49,277 nt of DNA from an uncultured Hyphomicrobiales bacterium (GTDB lineage Bacteria > Pseudomonadota > Alphaproteobacteria > Rhizobiales > Beijerinckiaceae): positions 1 to 49,277 of the forward strand of contig CAIZGR010000238.1 of assembly GCA_903932535.1 (NCBI GenBank), in the 5' to 3' direction. The translations under genes and the position numbers were made by a program. The notes under the pieces were generated by a model. The model did not search any database and was not told the origin of the DNA. It saw only the letters and a program-made list of their open reading frames with translations. Shown in pieces: positions 9,448 through 18,052 of the stretch. Numbering within the stretch: position 1 is the first letter of the stretch; the number at the start of each line of letters is the position of its first letter.

Positions 9448-9482
9448 AAATGCGGCCCCTCTATGGGGCCGCATTTTTTTTT
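9448..9482 (+). terminator. Rho-independent terminator of the DUF1127 gene
   Basis: Perfect 12-bp stem AAATGCGGCCCC (9448-9459) / GGGGCCGCATTT (9465-9476) with a 5-nt loop and a run of T residues to 9482. Confidence 0.93.
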
Positions 9483-9541
9483 GGCGTCGAGCGCGCCTGC
9501 GCCCGTTGACGCGTGGGCCGGGCTCGGCAAAGACACCCGGC

Positions 9542-10936
9542 ATGCATCCCATTCATGTCATCGGCGGAGGGCTCGCGGGATCGGAGGCGGCGTGGCAGGC
9601 GGCGGAGGCCGGCGCGCCGGTCGTGCTGCACGAAATGCGCCCGCTGACCGCGACCGCAGTCCACCGCACGAGTAGCCTCGCGGAGCTCGTCTGCTCCAAC
9701 TCGTTCCGCTCCGACGACGCCTCGACCAACGCGGTCGGCGTCCTGCACCGCGAGATGCGCGCGCTGGGCTCCATCATCATGCGGAACGCCGACGCCCATC
9801 AGGTGCCGGCGGGCGGCGCGCTCGCGGTCGACCGCGACGGGTTCTCGGAAGCCGTCGAGCGCGCGGTCCTGTCCCATCCGCTCGTCACGCTGGAGCGCGG
9901 CGAGATCGCAGGCCTGCCGCCCTCGGACTGGGACAACGTGGTGATCGCGACCGGCCCGCTGACGTCCGCGCCGCTCGCCGAGGCGATCGCGGGCCTCACC
10001 GGCGAGGGCTCGCTCGCCTTCTTCGACGCGATCGCCCCGATCGTCCACCACGACTCGATCGACATGGACGTCGCCTGGATGCAGTCGCGTTACGACAAGG
10101 AGGGGCCGAGCGGCGAGGGCGCCGCGGCCTATGTCAACTGCCCGATGACCCGCGAGCAGTACGAGGCCTTCGTCGACGCCTTGCTCGCCGGCGAGAAGAC
10201 CGAGTTCCGCGAATTCGAGGGCACCCCCTATTTCGACGGCTGCCTGCCGGTCGAGGTGATGGCCGAACGCGGTCGCGAGACGCTGCGCCACGGGCCGATG
10301 AAGCCCTTCGGCCTCACCAACGCGCATGAGCCCAGGATCAAGCCCTATGCGGTGGTCCAGCTCCGGCAGGACAACGCGCTGGGCACGCTCTTCAACATCG
10401 TCGGCTTCCAGACCAAGCTCAAGTATGGCGAGCAGTCCCGCGTCTTCCGCATGATCCCGGGCCTCGAGCGGGCGGAGTTCGCACGGCTCGGCGGCATCCA
10501 CCGCAACACCTACCTCGATTCGCCGCGGCTGCTCGACGCGCGGCTGCGGCTCAAAGCGGAACCGCGCCTGCGCTTCGCCGGCCAGATCACCGGCTGCGAG
10601 GGCTATGTCGAGAGCGCCGCGGTCGGCCTGATCGCCGGGCGCCTCGCCGCCGCCGAGCGGTTCGGACGCACGCTCGAGCCCCCGCCCCCGACGACCGCGA
10701 TCGGGGCGCTCATGAACCACATCACCGGCGGCCATATCGAGTCGATCGAGGCCGGGCCGCGCTCGTTCCAGCCGATGAACGTCAATTTCGGCCTCTTCCC
10801 GCCGATCGTCGAGCCGCGCGCCGGCGAGACGGGCAAGCGCTTGCGCGGACCCGAGCGGGGCTTGGCGCGCAAACGGGCGCTGTCGGCGCGGGCGGAGGCG
10901 GATCTCGCCGCGTGGATCGCGCGCGCCGCGGTTTGA
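9542..10936 (+). CDS. trmFO: Methylenetetrahydrofolate--tRNA-(uracil-5-)-methyltransferase TrmFO
   Basis: Flavin- and folate-dependent enzyme that makes m5U54 in the T-loop of tRNA. 464 aa from ATG 9542, the family length. The N-terminal FAD-binding glycine motif is [19 protein letters not shown] (about residues 5-23), followed by [24 protein letters not shown] and [16 protein letters not shown]. The C-terminal block [19 protein letters not shown] is diagnostic. The open frame runs further upstream, but that part crosses the terminator and DUF1127 and is not real. No clear Shine-Dalgarno precedes ATG 9542. Its reliance on methylene-THF ties it to folate C1 supply, as does fhs. Confidence 0.95.
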   Translation: MHPIHVIGGGLAGSEAAWQAAEAGAPVVLHEMRPLTATAVHRTSSLAELVCSNSFRSDDASTNAVGVLHREMRALGSIIMRNADAHQVPAGGALAVDRDGFSEAVERAVLSHPLVTLERGEIAGLPPSDWDNVVIATGPLTSAPLAEAIAGLTGEGSLAFFDAIAPIVHHDSIDMDVAWMQSRYDKEGPSGEGAAAYVNCPMTREQYEAFVDALLAGEKTEFREFEGTPYFDGCLPVEVMAERGRETLRHGPMKPFGLTNAHEPRIKPYAVVQLRQDNALGTLFNIVGFQTKLKYGEQSRVFRMIPGLERAEFARLGGIHRNTYLDSPRLLDARLRLKAEPRLRFAGQITGCEGYVESAAVGLIAGRLAAAERFGRTLEPPPPTTAIGALMNHITGGHIESIEAGPRSFQPMNVNFGLFPPIVEPRAGETGKRLRGPERGLARKRALSARAEADLAAWIARAAV

Positions 10937-10991
10937 CAGGCCCCAAGGCGCCGTCCGAGGTTTTCGCCTCACGTCGAACCGGGACGCATCG

Positions 10992-11115
10992 ATGGAAAGC
11001 CGGCAGCCTCATATCGCCATCGCCATCGCCGGAATCGGCGGGCTGACCTTGTGGCGGGCATTGCGCGAGCGCGGCCTTGCCGCGGAAATCTACCAACAGG
11101 CGCGCGAACGGGCGG
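10992..11115 (+). pseudogene. N-terminal fragment of an FAD-dependent monooxygenase
   Basis: The frame starts MESRQPHIAIAIAGIGGLTL and continues to AAEIYQQARE. This is the dinucleotide-binding first strand and helix of salicylate-hydroxylase-type flavin monooxygenases (typical form IAGAGIGGLTLA..L). Similarity ends near 11110, where the 3' end of the convergent sulfatase gene begins. About 40 of about 380 residues remain, so this is a 3'-truncated relic. The gly-motif A-G-I-G-G is kept, with one extra I-A repeat. It probably marks the breakpoint at which the sulfatase segment replaced the rest of the gene. Confidence 0.6.
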
Positions 11116-11125
11116 AGGCGCCGGC

Positions 11126-12667
11126 TCAGCCGCCGCCGCGGAAGCGCGTCACGTTCGGCGCGGGCGGGTTCGGACGCGCCTTCACGGAACGCTCGTATTC
11201 CAGCACGGCCTCCAGCGCCGGCTGGAGCACCCAGGGGAAGAGGAAGGCGACGTTCAACTGCTCGCCCGGGTCCATCTCGATGTTGAAGATTTTCGGGTAG
11301 CCGTTCATCTCGCCGCTCGCCGATTCGAGCCCGCCCAGTCGCTGCGCGCCCTCGCCGGTCGCATGGATGTCGCGGTAATAGACCCGCCACGGCTTCCAGC
11401 GCACGGCGACCAGATCCGGCCCGATGAAGGTCAGGAGCGACTCGCGACGCCCGAGCGCGCTCTTGCCGAGCAGGACATCGGTCTGGTCCACGCCGTCGAT
11501 CGGCCGGTCGGCCGGCATCCGGCCGCCGACGATCGCGGCGAGCGTGGGAAGAAAATCCATCTCCGAGAACATCGCGTAGGACGTCGTGTCCGGCGGCACG
11601 TGGCCCGGCCAGCGGATGAAGGCGAAGGTGCGGATCGAGCCCTCGCTCGCGTCGCCGAGCTCGCCGCGGAACGGGCCGCTGAAACCCGTGTCCGGCGTGC
11701 CGCTGTTGCCGAGTTCGCGCACCGTCATGCCCTGCGGTCCGTTGTCGGAGGCGAAAACGACGATCGTGTCGTCCTCGACGCCGAGGCCCTTCAGCGCGTC
11801 GAGCGCCTGGCCGACATGGAAGTCGCCCTCCATCATCTTGTCGCCGTAGTCGCCGATGCGCGATTTGCCGGCGAAGGCCTTCGACGGAAGATTGGGGTAG
11901 TGCCCCATCGAGAACGGCAGGTAGACGAAGAAAGGCCTTCCGGCGACATGGCTTCGTTTCATGAAGTCGATCGCCCTGGCGGTCAGTTCGTCGTCGATCC
12001 CGGCCCTGACCTCGGGCGTGTAGGGTTTGACGTCGCGCAGCGGCCCACCCGCCGTCGCCTCGACGATCTTCGTCTCGGCCGCGACGGCGGCTTCGGGCGC
12101 GGGCGCGTAGGAATGGGTGAGCCGGATCGTGTCGAGGTACGTCGCCGAATCCCATGACCAGTGCGGCGGAATGCCGTAGAATTCGTCGAAACCGTGCGCC
12201 GTCGGCAGGCTCTGGGGATCGCGGCCGAGGTGCCACTTGCCGAAGATCGCGGTGGCGTAGCCCGCGGCGTGGAACATGTCGCCCATGGTGAAGGCGTCGC
12301 CCGGCAGCGTGTTCGCCGTGCCGGGGACGAGCACCAGCGAGAGCCCGTTCCGGATAGAGTACTGGCCCGTCATCAGCGCGGCGCGCGAGGGCGTGCACGA
12401 GGGCTCGACGAGATACTGGGTCAGGCGGAGCCCTTCGCGCGCCAGCGCGTCGATTCTGGGCGTCGGAAAACCGCGTAGCTCGCCGCCGCCGTAGGGGCCG
12501 AGGTCGCCGTAGCCGACGTTGTCGGCGAGGATCAGCACGACGTTGGGCTTCGTTTGCGCAGCGAGCGCCGAGGCCGCCGTCGGGACCGCGAACGCGGCGG
12601 CGAACAAAGCGCCGGCGGCGGAGATGCGCGCAAATCCGTTCGCGGTGAAGCGGAGACTTTTCGGCAT
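11126..12667 (-). CDS. Secreted arylsulfatase-type sulfatase
   Basis: Hydrolyses sulfate esters; 513 aa. An N-terminal signal peptide (about residues 1-37, AAGALFAAAFAVPTAASALAA) sends it to the periplasm. The active-site sequence C91-T-P-S-R95 fits the CxPxR rule, so Cys91 is expected to be converted to formylglycine by a maturation enzyme not found in this window. The metal-binding block is LADNVGYGDL, with Asp-Asn instead of the commoner Asp-Asp. Further family blocks are GYATAIFGKWHLG and VVFASDNGPQG. Start ATG 12667. Transcribed away from the DUF2852/PadR pair; its 3' end abuts a truncated monooxygenase gene. Substrate unknown; a role in sulfur scavenging is likely. Confidence 0.93.
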   Translation of the reverse strand: MPKSLRFTANGFARISAAGALFAAAFAVPTAASALAAQTKPNVVLILADNVGYGDLGPYGGGELRGFPTPRIDALAREGLRLTQYLVEPSCTPSRAALMTGQYSIRNGLSLVLVPGTANTLPGDAFTMGDMFHAAGYATAIFGKWHLGRDPQSLPTAHGFDEFYGIPPHWSWDSATYLDTIRLTHSYAPAPEAAVAAETKIVEATAGGPLRDVKPYTPEVRAGIDDELTARAIDFMKRSHVAGRPFFVYLPFSMGHYPNLPSKAFAGKSRIGDYGDKMMEGDFHVGQALDALKGLGVEDDTIVVFASDNGPQGMTVRELGNSGTPDTGFSGPFRGELGDASEGSIRTFAFIRWPGHVPPDTTSYAMFSEMDFLPTLAAIVGGRMPADRPIDGVDQTDVLLGKSALGRRESLLTFIGPDLVAVRWKPWRVYYRDIHATGEGAQRLGGLESASGEMNGYPKIFNIEMDPGEQLNVAFLFPWVLQPALEAVLEYERSVKARPNPPAPNVTRFRGGG

Positions 12668-12833
12668 TGTCTTTGTCCATCCGATTTTCGACCCGCTCCG
12701 AGCGTCGTCGGGAGGAACCGCTCCGCAGGCTAGTCTCGCTCGGCGCCGGTATTTTTGACCCGCGTCAATTCGCGCCGCCGCCCGGGGCGGACCCTCGTCC
12801 CGAAAGCCGAAAAAACGTCACGCCGATCTTGCA

Positions 12834-12877
12834 TCCGATATATCGCCTATTAGATGCGTCGTGTCCGATATATCGGA
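12834..12877 (+). promoter_or_regulatory. Paired palindromic operator, probable PadR target
   Basis: A perfect 14-bp palindrome TCCGATATATCGGA lies at 12864-12877. A second copy, TCCGATATATCGCC, lies at 12834-12847 with an imperfect right arm, exactly 30 bp (about three helical turns) upstream. Both precede the DUF2852 start at 12899. The AT-rich core in a GC-rich region and the PadR gene just downstream suggest an autoregulated operator overlapping the promoter. Confidence 0.6.
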
Positions 12878-12898
12878 TGTTGATCCATGAGGTCCAAC

Positions 12899-13354
12899 AT
12901 GTCTGGTTACGCCGAAGCCCAGCCCGCAGGTCGTCCCGGGCCGCTCTCCCACGATTCCGACGACGGACGCTGGTCAGGCCATCGCCACAACCCGCCGCTG
13001 CCGGTGAAGATCATCGCGGTCGCCGCCGCCTTCTGGCTGTTCCATCCGCTCGGCGTCGCGCTGCTCGTCTACTTCCTGTGGCGGACGGTGCGGCGAAACG
13101 GCGGCTGCGCTTTCCGCGGCGCGGATTTCCGGCCGCGCTGGGACGGAACCGCATGGGCGCGCCGCCGGGGCGGACCCGCGTTCCGCAATTCCGCCTTCGA
13201 GGAGCGGCGCCGCGAGACGCTGAAGCAGCTCGACGAAGACGCCGAGGCGTTCGACGCCTTCGCGCGCCGCCAGCAGGAGGCGCGAGACCGCGAAGCCTTC
13301 GAGCGCTTCAAAGCCGAGCGCAGCGCGCCCAAGGGCGACGATCCCCACAAGTGA
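12899..13354 (+). CDS. DUF2852 membrane protein
   Basis: 151 aa from ATG 12899 (MSGYAEAQ), chosen over ATG 12887 because GAGG stands 7-10 nt ahead. One hydrophobic segment, KIIAVAAAFWLFHPLGVALL (about residues 37-56), crosses the membrane. The C-terminal half is charged and probably coiled-coil (RRETLKQLDEDAEAFDAFARR). This is the DUF2852 layout of alphaproteobacteria. It is the first gene of a two-gene unit with the PadR-type regulator 105 bp downstream, and has paired palindromes in its promoter. Biochemical role unknown. Confidence 0.8.
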   Translation: MSGYAEAQPAGRPGPLSHDSDDGRWSGHRHNPPLPVKIIAVAAAFWLFHPLGVALLVYFLWRTVRRNGGCAFRGADFRPRWDGTAWARRRGGPAFRNSAFEERRRETLKQLDEDAEAFDAFARRQQEARDREAFERFKAERSAPKGDDPHK

Positions 13355-13458
13355 CAGTCCCGCGCCTCCGCGTCTCACGCGGGGGCGCGGCCCTCCTTTG
13401 CGGTGACGCGTGCGAGCCGCTAGCATGGCCGGGCCGCTCCGCCACGAAAGCTTGTCCA

Positions 13459-14031
13459 ATGTCGCCGCCCTTCCGTCCGTCGCCGCCCGGCGACGACGAC
13501 AACGCCCACGAATGCGGACCTCGAGCCGCATTTCGCGGGCTCTTCGGGCGGCATCGCGGCGGCCCGTTCGCACGCTGGCGCGGGTCGCGCATGTTCGATT
13601 CCGGCGCGCTGCGGCTTCTGGTGCTCGGCCTGATCGCCGAGGAGCCGCGCCACGGCTACGACATCATCCGGGACTTGCGGGCGCGTTTCCAGGGCTCCTA
13701 CAGCCCCAGCCCCGGCTCCATCTATCCGATCCTTCAACAGCTTGCCGAAGCGGGTCTCGTGGATTCGTCCTCGCACGGGCCGCGGCGGCGCTTCGCCGTC
13801 ACCGAGGCTGGAAGGGCCTGGCTCGCCGGGCAGAGCGCCGAGCTCGACGCGATCAAGGCCCAGCTCGACGAAGCCGCGGCGCCGATCGGCGAGCAGGCGA
13901 TCGGGGAAGCGATCCGGGCGCTGCGGGCCGCGCTCTTCTCCAAGATGCGCGAGGGCGCGCTCGACGCCGAACAGGCCAGCCGCCTCCGCGACATTCTGGA
14001 GCGGGCGCGGCGCGAGATCGGGGATCTTTGA
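13459..14031 (+). CDS. PadR-family transcriptional regulator
   Basis: 190 aa. After a Pro/Gly/Arg-rich N-terminal extension (about 45 residues), the winged helix-turn-helix reads MFDSGALRLLVLGLIAEEP, HGYDIIRDLRARF and SPSPGSIYPILQQLAEAGLV, the classic PadR pattern. A C-terminal dimerisation helix follows (DAIKAQLDEAAAPIGEQA). ATG 13459 is used. It probably represses its own promoter through the palindromes at 12834-12877, by analogy with PadR/LmrR proteins. The ligand is unknown. Confidence 0.9.
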   Translation: MSPPFRPSPPGDDDNAHECGPRAAFRGLFGRHRGGPFARWRGSRMFDSGALRLLVLGLIAEEPRHGYDIIRDLRARFQGSYSPSPGSIYPILQQLAEAGLVDSSSHGPRRRFAVTEAGRAWLAGQSAELDAIKAQLDEAAAPIGEQAIGEAIRALRAALFSKMREGALDAEQASRLRDILERARREIGDL

Positions 14032-14301
14032 CCGCGCGTGACCCCAAATGGCGCGCGTCGTTGATGATTCCGGAATGGTCCGATCGCATGATGATTGCGG
14101 CCGGCGAGCGACGCGCCGGGAACGCGGCCGTCAGCGGAGGCCGGCGCGCTCCGCCTGCGCGGCCTCAGCGTTGAAGGGAATGAAGCCCAGCGACAAACCT
14201 TCGTCTTCCGTCGTCGAGCGCCGACGCATCGCTTCCGGACATGCTGTCGCCGCCCGGCCGGCGAGGCCCGGCCGCGGCGACCCGGCGTTCGAACGCAACC
14301 T

Positions 14302-14740
14302 CACCAGCTCGCCGGCCGGCCCGGACAGGAAATTGTCGCAGGCCACGATCCGGACGGCTCGCTCCGCCGAACGCCGAGGACATGCGCGCGCGGTTCTCCG
14401 TCTCCCGCGCCGCGCTCCTGGAAGCCTACAACATTCTGCGCGCTAAGGCGCTGATCGGCTCCCGCCCCAAGATCGACGCCCGGATTCGCGCGAAAACCGA
14501 ATGGAACCGGCTCGATCAGGAAGTCGCGAGGCGTCCAGCAACCGTTTTCTGGCGGCGCTCGGCGGCCTCGTCCACACGGCGCTCGAATGCTCCCGCCGGT
14601 TGAGCTGGCGCGGCGCGGCTGGCATTCAGGCCGACCGCCCCCTTCAGCATCGCGAGGTCGTCCAGGCGATTCGGGGCCGGGCGCCGGAGCGCGCACGCGA
14701 ACGCATAGCGGAATTGTTGCGCGACTCGGTCGGCGGCGTG
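14302..14740 (+). pseudogene. Broken GntR/FadR-type regulator
   Basis: Three frames together rebuild a FadR-subfamily repressor. 14305 onward reads QLAGRPGQEIVAGHDPDGSL. After a frameshift come NAEDMRARFSVSRAALLEAY and NILRAKALIGSRPKIDARI, a clear GntR helix-turn-helix with its conserved RPKIGTRV-like wing. A second shift leads to FLAALGGLVHTALECSRRLS and HREVVQAIRGRAPERARERI, the end of the FCD ligand domain. The total is about 145 codons against about 230 normally, so the first half of the FCD domain is deleted. With two frameshifts and a deletion it cannot be functional. No other gene is seen between 14032 and 14896. Confidence 0.78.
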
Positions 14741-14896
14741 CGCGAATGCCTTCGGCCGCGGGACGGAGCGAATGGGCCAGCGACATCCGGCGAATGGCCG
14801 ACGTCTCGTGAGATCCGAGACGTCCGTCCTCAAACGCGCTGAGAGCGATCTTGCGCTCCGCGGCGCGGCAGCTCCAATGTCTGCCGCCGCTGGTCG

Positions 14897-16663
14897 CTAT
14901 TTCACTCGGAAGACCACTTCCATCGGGGACGCGCCACTGCGGCGCGGTCGCAAAGCCAAGATATCCTCCATGGCTGAGGCAAGGCGATCACGCGCCTCCG
15001 ACAACCTGGGATCGGGAGCGAGCAGATCGCTCAGGCGGTCACGCATTTCGTCCCTGGCTTCCGGCAGAAGCTCGGCATTGTCGTCGACAGCCAGCGTCAG
15101 GCTGTACATCGACGTCGCCTGGTCGACCTCCGGAGGGTTCCACATTTCACGTTTCGCTAAGGCGTGGACGAGCTTTCGGCAAATGCGATAGGTCAACAGA
15201 TGTTCGGCGGTCTCCAGCGCAGCTTTGCGCAGCAGCTCCAAGTCGTCGACCGTGTTGAACTCCGCTTCCAGAACCCCGGCGAACGCCGTGAATCCGGAAT
15301 AGGTTGCGTTGATGAAGAGCTGATGGGTCTCCGGATAGAAGCGCGCCGCCTTCTTATCCATGCCGCGGCCACGTATATCGGCCTCGTCCCGCAGGGGCAC
15401 GATTTGCGGCGCCACCTCGTATTCAATGCTGCCGTCGCCTTTGGGCCGGGGGCCGCCGTCGCCGGGCGGCCACCAGCGGCGACGCACGCCGAGATTCCTG
15501 AAAAGCGACTTCATGGCGCCATGGAGATGGTCGACATGGCCGGCGTCGGCCGCGAAGCTGCGCAGCAGCTCCAGGAGCCACTTGGGCCGATGACGCAGCG
15601 CGAGCGGGGCGAACTCCCGGACAAGGACGTTCTGCTGCAGATTGTGATTGTGGCGGAGAAATTGCCTGTAGCCGTCCGGCAGGAGCGGGAAATCGTCCGG
15701 CAGCTCGACGAAGATCGAGATGTTCTTTGCGCCGAACGGAATTCCGAAAACAGGCGCTTCGTGGAGCCACGCCCACGGCGGCCGAAAATCGTAAAGTTCG
15801 CCGCGGTACACCAACGCCGCCGTATTTTGCGCGGGCTGGAGAGCGTCATGCGCAGACCCGAGTCCGCCCGGCGCCTTGGCGTCCGGCGCATCGTAGAAAT
15901 AATGAATGACAATCCCACGCTCGACCGCGACGGACTCGTAACGCGCAAACCGATCCACGCGCGCCGACATCGGCAGAAAACGTTGCGCCCCGCCACGCGT
16001 GTTGCAGCCCTCCTCGAGGGTGAACGCGACGTCGGTCGGCAGAGAGAAGAAGCGCTTGTACAGCTCCTCGGCGATCCAGGCTGGCGGCATCGCCGGGTCG
16101 CCGTCATAGGGCGCGGCGACCGTGTCCTGTTCCAACCGTTGGCCGAACAGCACAACCTCCGTCCAGTCCGCATCGAGGGCGTGCCCGGACAGCTTGGCGT
16201 CGTCGGTGACGTCCGCAACCTCCTCGAGCCGGCCTTCCCCGACTTTTTGCAGGAGCCGGCCGTATTGAGTATCCCGCTTGCCCATGACGACCTGATGCAC
16301 GCGGCCCTGCTTGCAGGATCGGTAGCGAATTCCGTGCCTGTTCGAGGGCAGGCTTGCGACCTTGGCGCCCATGCCGAAATTCTGATCGAGCGCGTTTGGC
16401 TTGCCGATCGAGGAGGCGATGTCGCACATGGCGCGGAGTTCGCCGGCATCCATGCCCGGCCCGCTGTTCCAGATCGACAGCTTGCGATAACCATCGATCA
16501 TGACCGGCGAGATTTCCACGCGGCGCGCGCCCTCGGGCGCTTGGGCGGCGGCCTCGAAGGCGTTCTTGACGAGCTCGCGCAGCATCATGTGCTTCGGGCA
16601 ACGTTCGATCATGCTGGAAACGAGAAAATCCTCGTTTCCGACACGTAAGCGGCTTATCTGCAT
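14897..16663 (-). CDS. Solitary GHKL (Bergerat-fold) ATPase
   Basis: 588 aa, Hsp90/gyrase/MutL-type ATP-binding domain at the N-terminus. The N box is LRELVKNAFEAA (Glu30, Asn34), the G1 box IWNSGPGMD (about 64-72), and the G2 box is NFGMGAKVASLPSNRHG (about 95-111). After this comes a long region without motifs I recognise, with an Arg/Trp patch LGVRRRWWPPGDGGP and a C-terminal helical part. GAGGAG 7-12 nt upstream supports ATG 16663. It has no histidine-kinase dimerisation domain and no topoisomerase or DnaJ/HtpG partner beside it. Possible roles are chaperone-like remodelling, DNA transactions or phage defence; the sequence does not decide. Confidence 0.8.
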   Translation of the reverse strand: MQISRLRVGNEDFLVSSMIERCPKHMMLRELVKNAFEAAAQAPEGARRVEISPVMIDGYRKLSIWNSGPGMDAGELRAMCDIASSIGKPNALDQNFGMGAKVASLPSNRHGIRYRSCKQGRVHQVVMGKRDTQYGRLLQKVGEGRLEEVADVTDDAKLSGHALDADWTEVVLFGQRLEQDTVAAPYDGDPAMPPAWIAEELYKRFFSLPTDVAFTLEEGCNTRGGAQRFLPMSARVDRFARYESVAVERGIVIHYFYDAPDAKAPGGLGSAHDALQPAQNTAALVYRGELYDFRPPWAWLHEAPVFGIPFGAKNISIFVELPDDFPLLPDGYRQFLRHNHNLQQNVLVREFAPLALRHRPKWLLELLRSFAADAGHVDHLHGAMKSLFRNLGVRRRWWPPGDGGPRPKGDGSIEYEVAPQIVPLRDEADIRGRGMDKKAARFYPETHQLFINATYSGFTAFAGVLEAEFNTVDDLELLRKAALETAEHLLTYRICRKLVHALAKREMWNPPEVDQATSMYSLTLAVDDNAELLPEARDEMRDRLSDLLAPDPRLSEARDRLASAMEDILALRPRRSGASPMEVVFRVK

Positions 16664-16784
16664 CGGGTCTCCTCAACGCACGGCCGGCGCGGGAATGTCT
16701 AAGACGAATGTTTTTCGTCGCACGTTCATGTCGGATTACGCATGTCAATACGACTATTGTCGGAGAGGCGCGCGCCGGTTCGTT

Positions 16785-17657
16785 TCAGAACCGCCGGGTC
16801 CAGCGCCAGACCGCCCACTGCCGGCGAAGCGCGGAGGCTTGCCGGGGCGGATCGAACGGGCGCGCGGCGTTGCGCTCGAGCCTCGCGAGGTCGACGCGCA
16901 ACGCGCCCAGCGGAACGAAGGCCGGCAGGATCGGCGCTGGGGACGCCTTCAGCCGGCGCTCCGCCTCCGCGAGGCGGTCCCGCGCGAGCGCGCGCAATTC
17001 CGCGCAGGCGGCGACGACGCCCGCTGTCGCGTGACGGGCGTCGATGTCCCGGAGCGTCGCGCCGCGCCGCTCCGCCACATCGGCAGGAAAAAGCGTCCGC
17101 CCGGCGCCGGCCTCGATCGGCAGCGCAGAGAGCATGCGGGCAAGCCCCAGCGACAGCCCCGCCGGCCGATGCGCTTCTTGGCTATCGAGGTCCTGCCCGC
17201 CGGCGGCGATGCGGGCGGCCAAGCGCAGCAGCGCGCCCTCGCTCTCGGCGGCCCAGCGTTCGAAGGCCGCGAGGGTGAAAGCTTCCGGCGGGGCGATCTC
17301 CGTCAGCCGAGCGTCCAGCATCGCCTCGATCGGCTCCGAAGGCAGGGCGAACGCGCCGATCGCTGCGCGAAGCGCCAGCGCCACAGGACTGCCTGCGGCC
17401 TCCGCGTCGCGCCCGCCGAGCACAGCTTCGCGCCACCAAGCGAGCCGGATCGCGACGAGATTGGGATCGCGCGCGCGTAGCCTCGCCTGGCGAATCTCGT
17501 GGTCGAAACAGGCCAGCGCGCAGAGGGCGTCCCGGCTCCGGGCGGGCGCAAAGAGGGCGCCGAGCCACTGGTCGCGGGCGTTCGCGCGCGCAAGCGCAGC
17601 GCAGTGCTTGAAGGCTTCCGCCAGCGCCCCGTCGCCCGAGGGCGCGGCGGCCGTCAT
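16785..17657 (-). CDS. Squalene/phytoene-synthase-family protein without catalytic Asp motifs
   Basis: 290 aa, all-helical. ARANARDQWLGALFAPARSR and the block IRLAWWREAVLGG match the phytoene/squalene synthase family. The two Asp-rich DxxxD motifs that bind prenyl diphosphate are not present (the first site reads CFDHEIRQARL). This resembles the NDUFAF6-like branch, thought to act in respiratory complex I assembly rather than terpenoid synthesis. ATG 17657 overlaps the stop of the Mth938-like gene (ATGA). It is therefore last in the yajC-secD-secF operon, a common alphaproteobacterial order. Confidence 0.85.
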   Translation of the reverse strand: MTAAAPSGDGALAEAFKHCAALARANARDQWLGALFAPARSRDALCALACFDHEIRQARLRARDPNLVAIRLAWWREAVLGGRDAEAAGSPVALALRAAIGAFALPSEPIEAMLDARLTEIAPPEAFTLAAFERWAAESEGALLRLAARIAAGGQDLDSQEAHRPAGLSLGLARMLSALPIEAGAGRTLFPADVAERRGATLRDIDARHATAGVVAACAELRALARDRLAEAERRLKASPAPILPAFVPLGALRVDLARLERNAARPFDPPRQASALRRQWAVWRWTRRF

Positions 17658-18052
17658 GGCGTGGCGATCAGGGCCGCGGCGACCCGGCGGCGCTCGGACT
17701 GCATGACGTTGTACACCCGCAGCGCCGGCCCGGTCGCCATGACCTCGAAGCGGAGCCCTGCCTCGCGCAACGCCGCCCGCAACGCCTTCGGCGCGGGCGC
17801 GAGCCGCTCGCCGGCGCCGATGACCAGGAATTCGATCGAGCCGGGACGCTCGACGAGCTCCTCGAACAGGACCGCCAGCGTGCGCTCGCCGAGGTCTTCG
17901 ACGGTCGCGGCCGAGAGGGGACGCACGCCCACTGGCGTCGCGAGGATCGAGCCCCGATGCATCATGCCGGCGAACGCAAAACCCCCGCCGCCGTGACCCG
18001 CGATCATGTGACTGCCCGGCGCGAAAGGCGCGGCAGGCGGAAGCGAGGTCAC
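17654..18052 (-). CDS. Mth938-like domain protein (DUF498, NDUFAF3-like)
   Basis: 132 aa from GTG 18052, whose first bases overlap the secF stop (GTGA). The start at ATG 18007 would lose the family's N-terminal Pro-rich lead. Core motifs are GGGFAFAGMMHRGSILATP, EFLVIGAGERLAPAPKALR and a C-terminal YNVMQSERRRVAAALI, the Mth938/NDUFAF3 pattern. In mitochondria NDUFAF3 and NDUFAF6 are both complex I assembly factors, and here the two bacterial relatives are translationally coupled to each other. A related role is plausible inference. Confidence 0.85.
   Translation of the reverse strand: MTSLPPAAPFAPGSHMIAGHGGGGFAFAGMMHRGSILATPVGVRPLSAATVEDLGERTLAVLFEELVERPGSIEFLVIGAGERLAPAPKALRAALREAGLRFEVMATGPALRVYNVMQSERRRVAAALIATP

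Noticed and set aside
8954-9541. N-terminal extension of TrmFO
   Set aside because: Crosses the DUF1127 gene and its strong terminator; TrmFO begins at [10 protein letters not shown].
12667-13458. Long N-terminal extension of the PadR gene back to 12667
   Set aside because: It runs through the sulfatase start, the operator palindromes and the DUF2852 gene in another frame.
16785-17657. True phytoene or squalene synthase for carotenoid or hopanoid synthesis
   Set aside because: Lacks the DxxxD motifs and has no terpenoid genes beside it.
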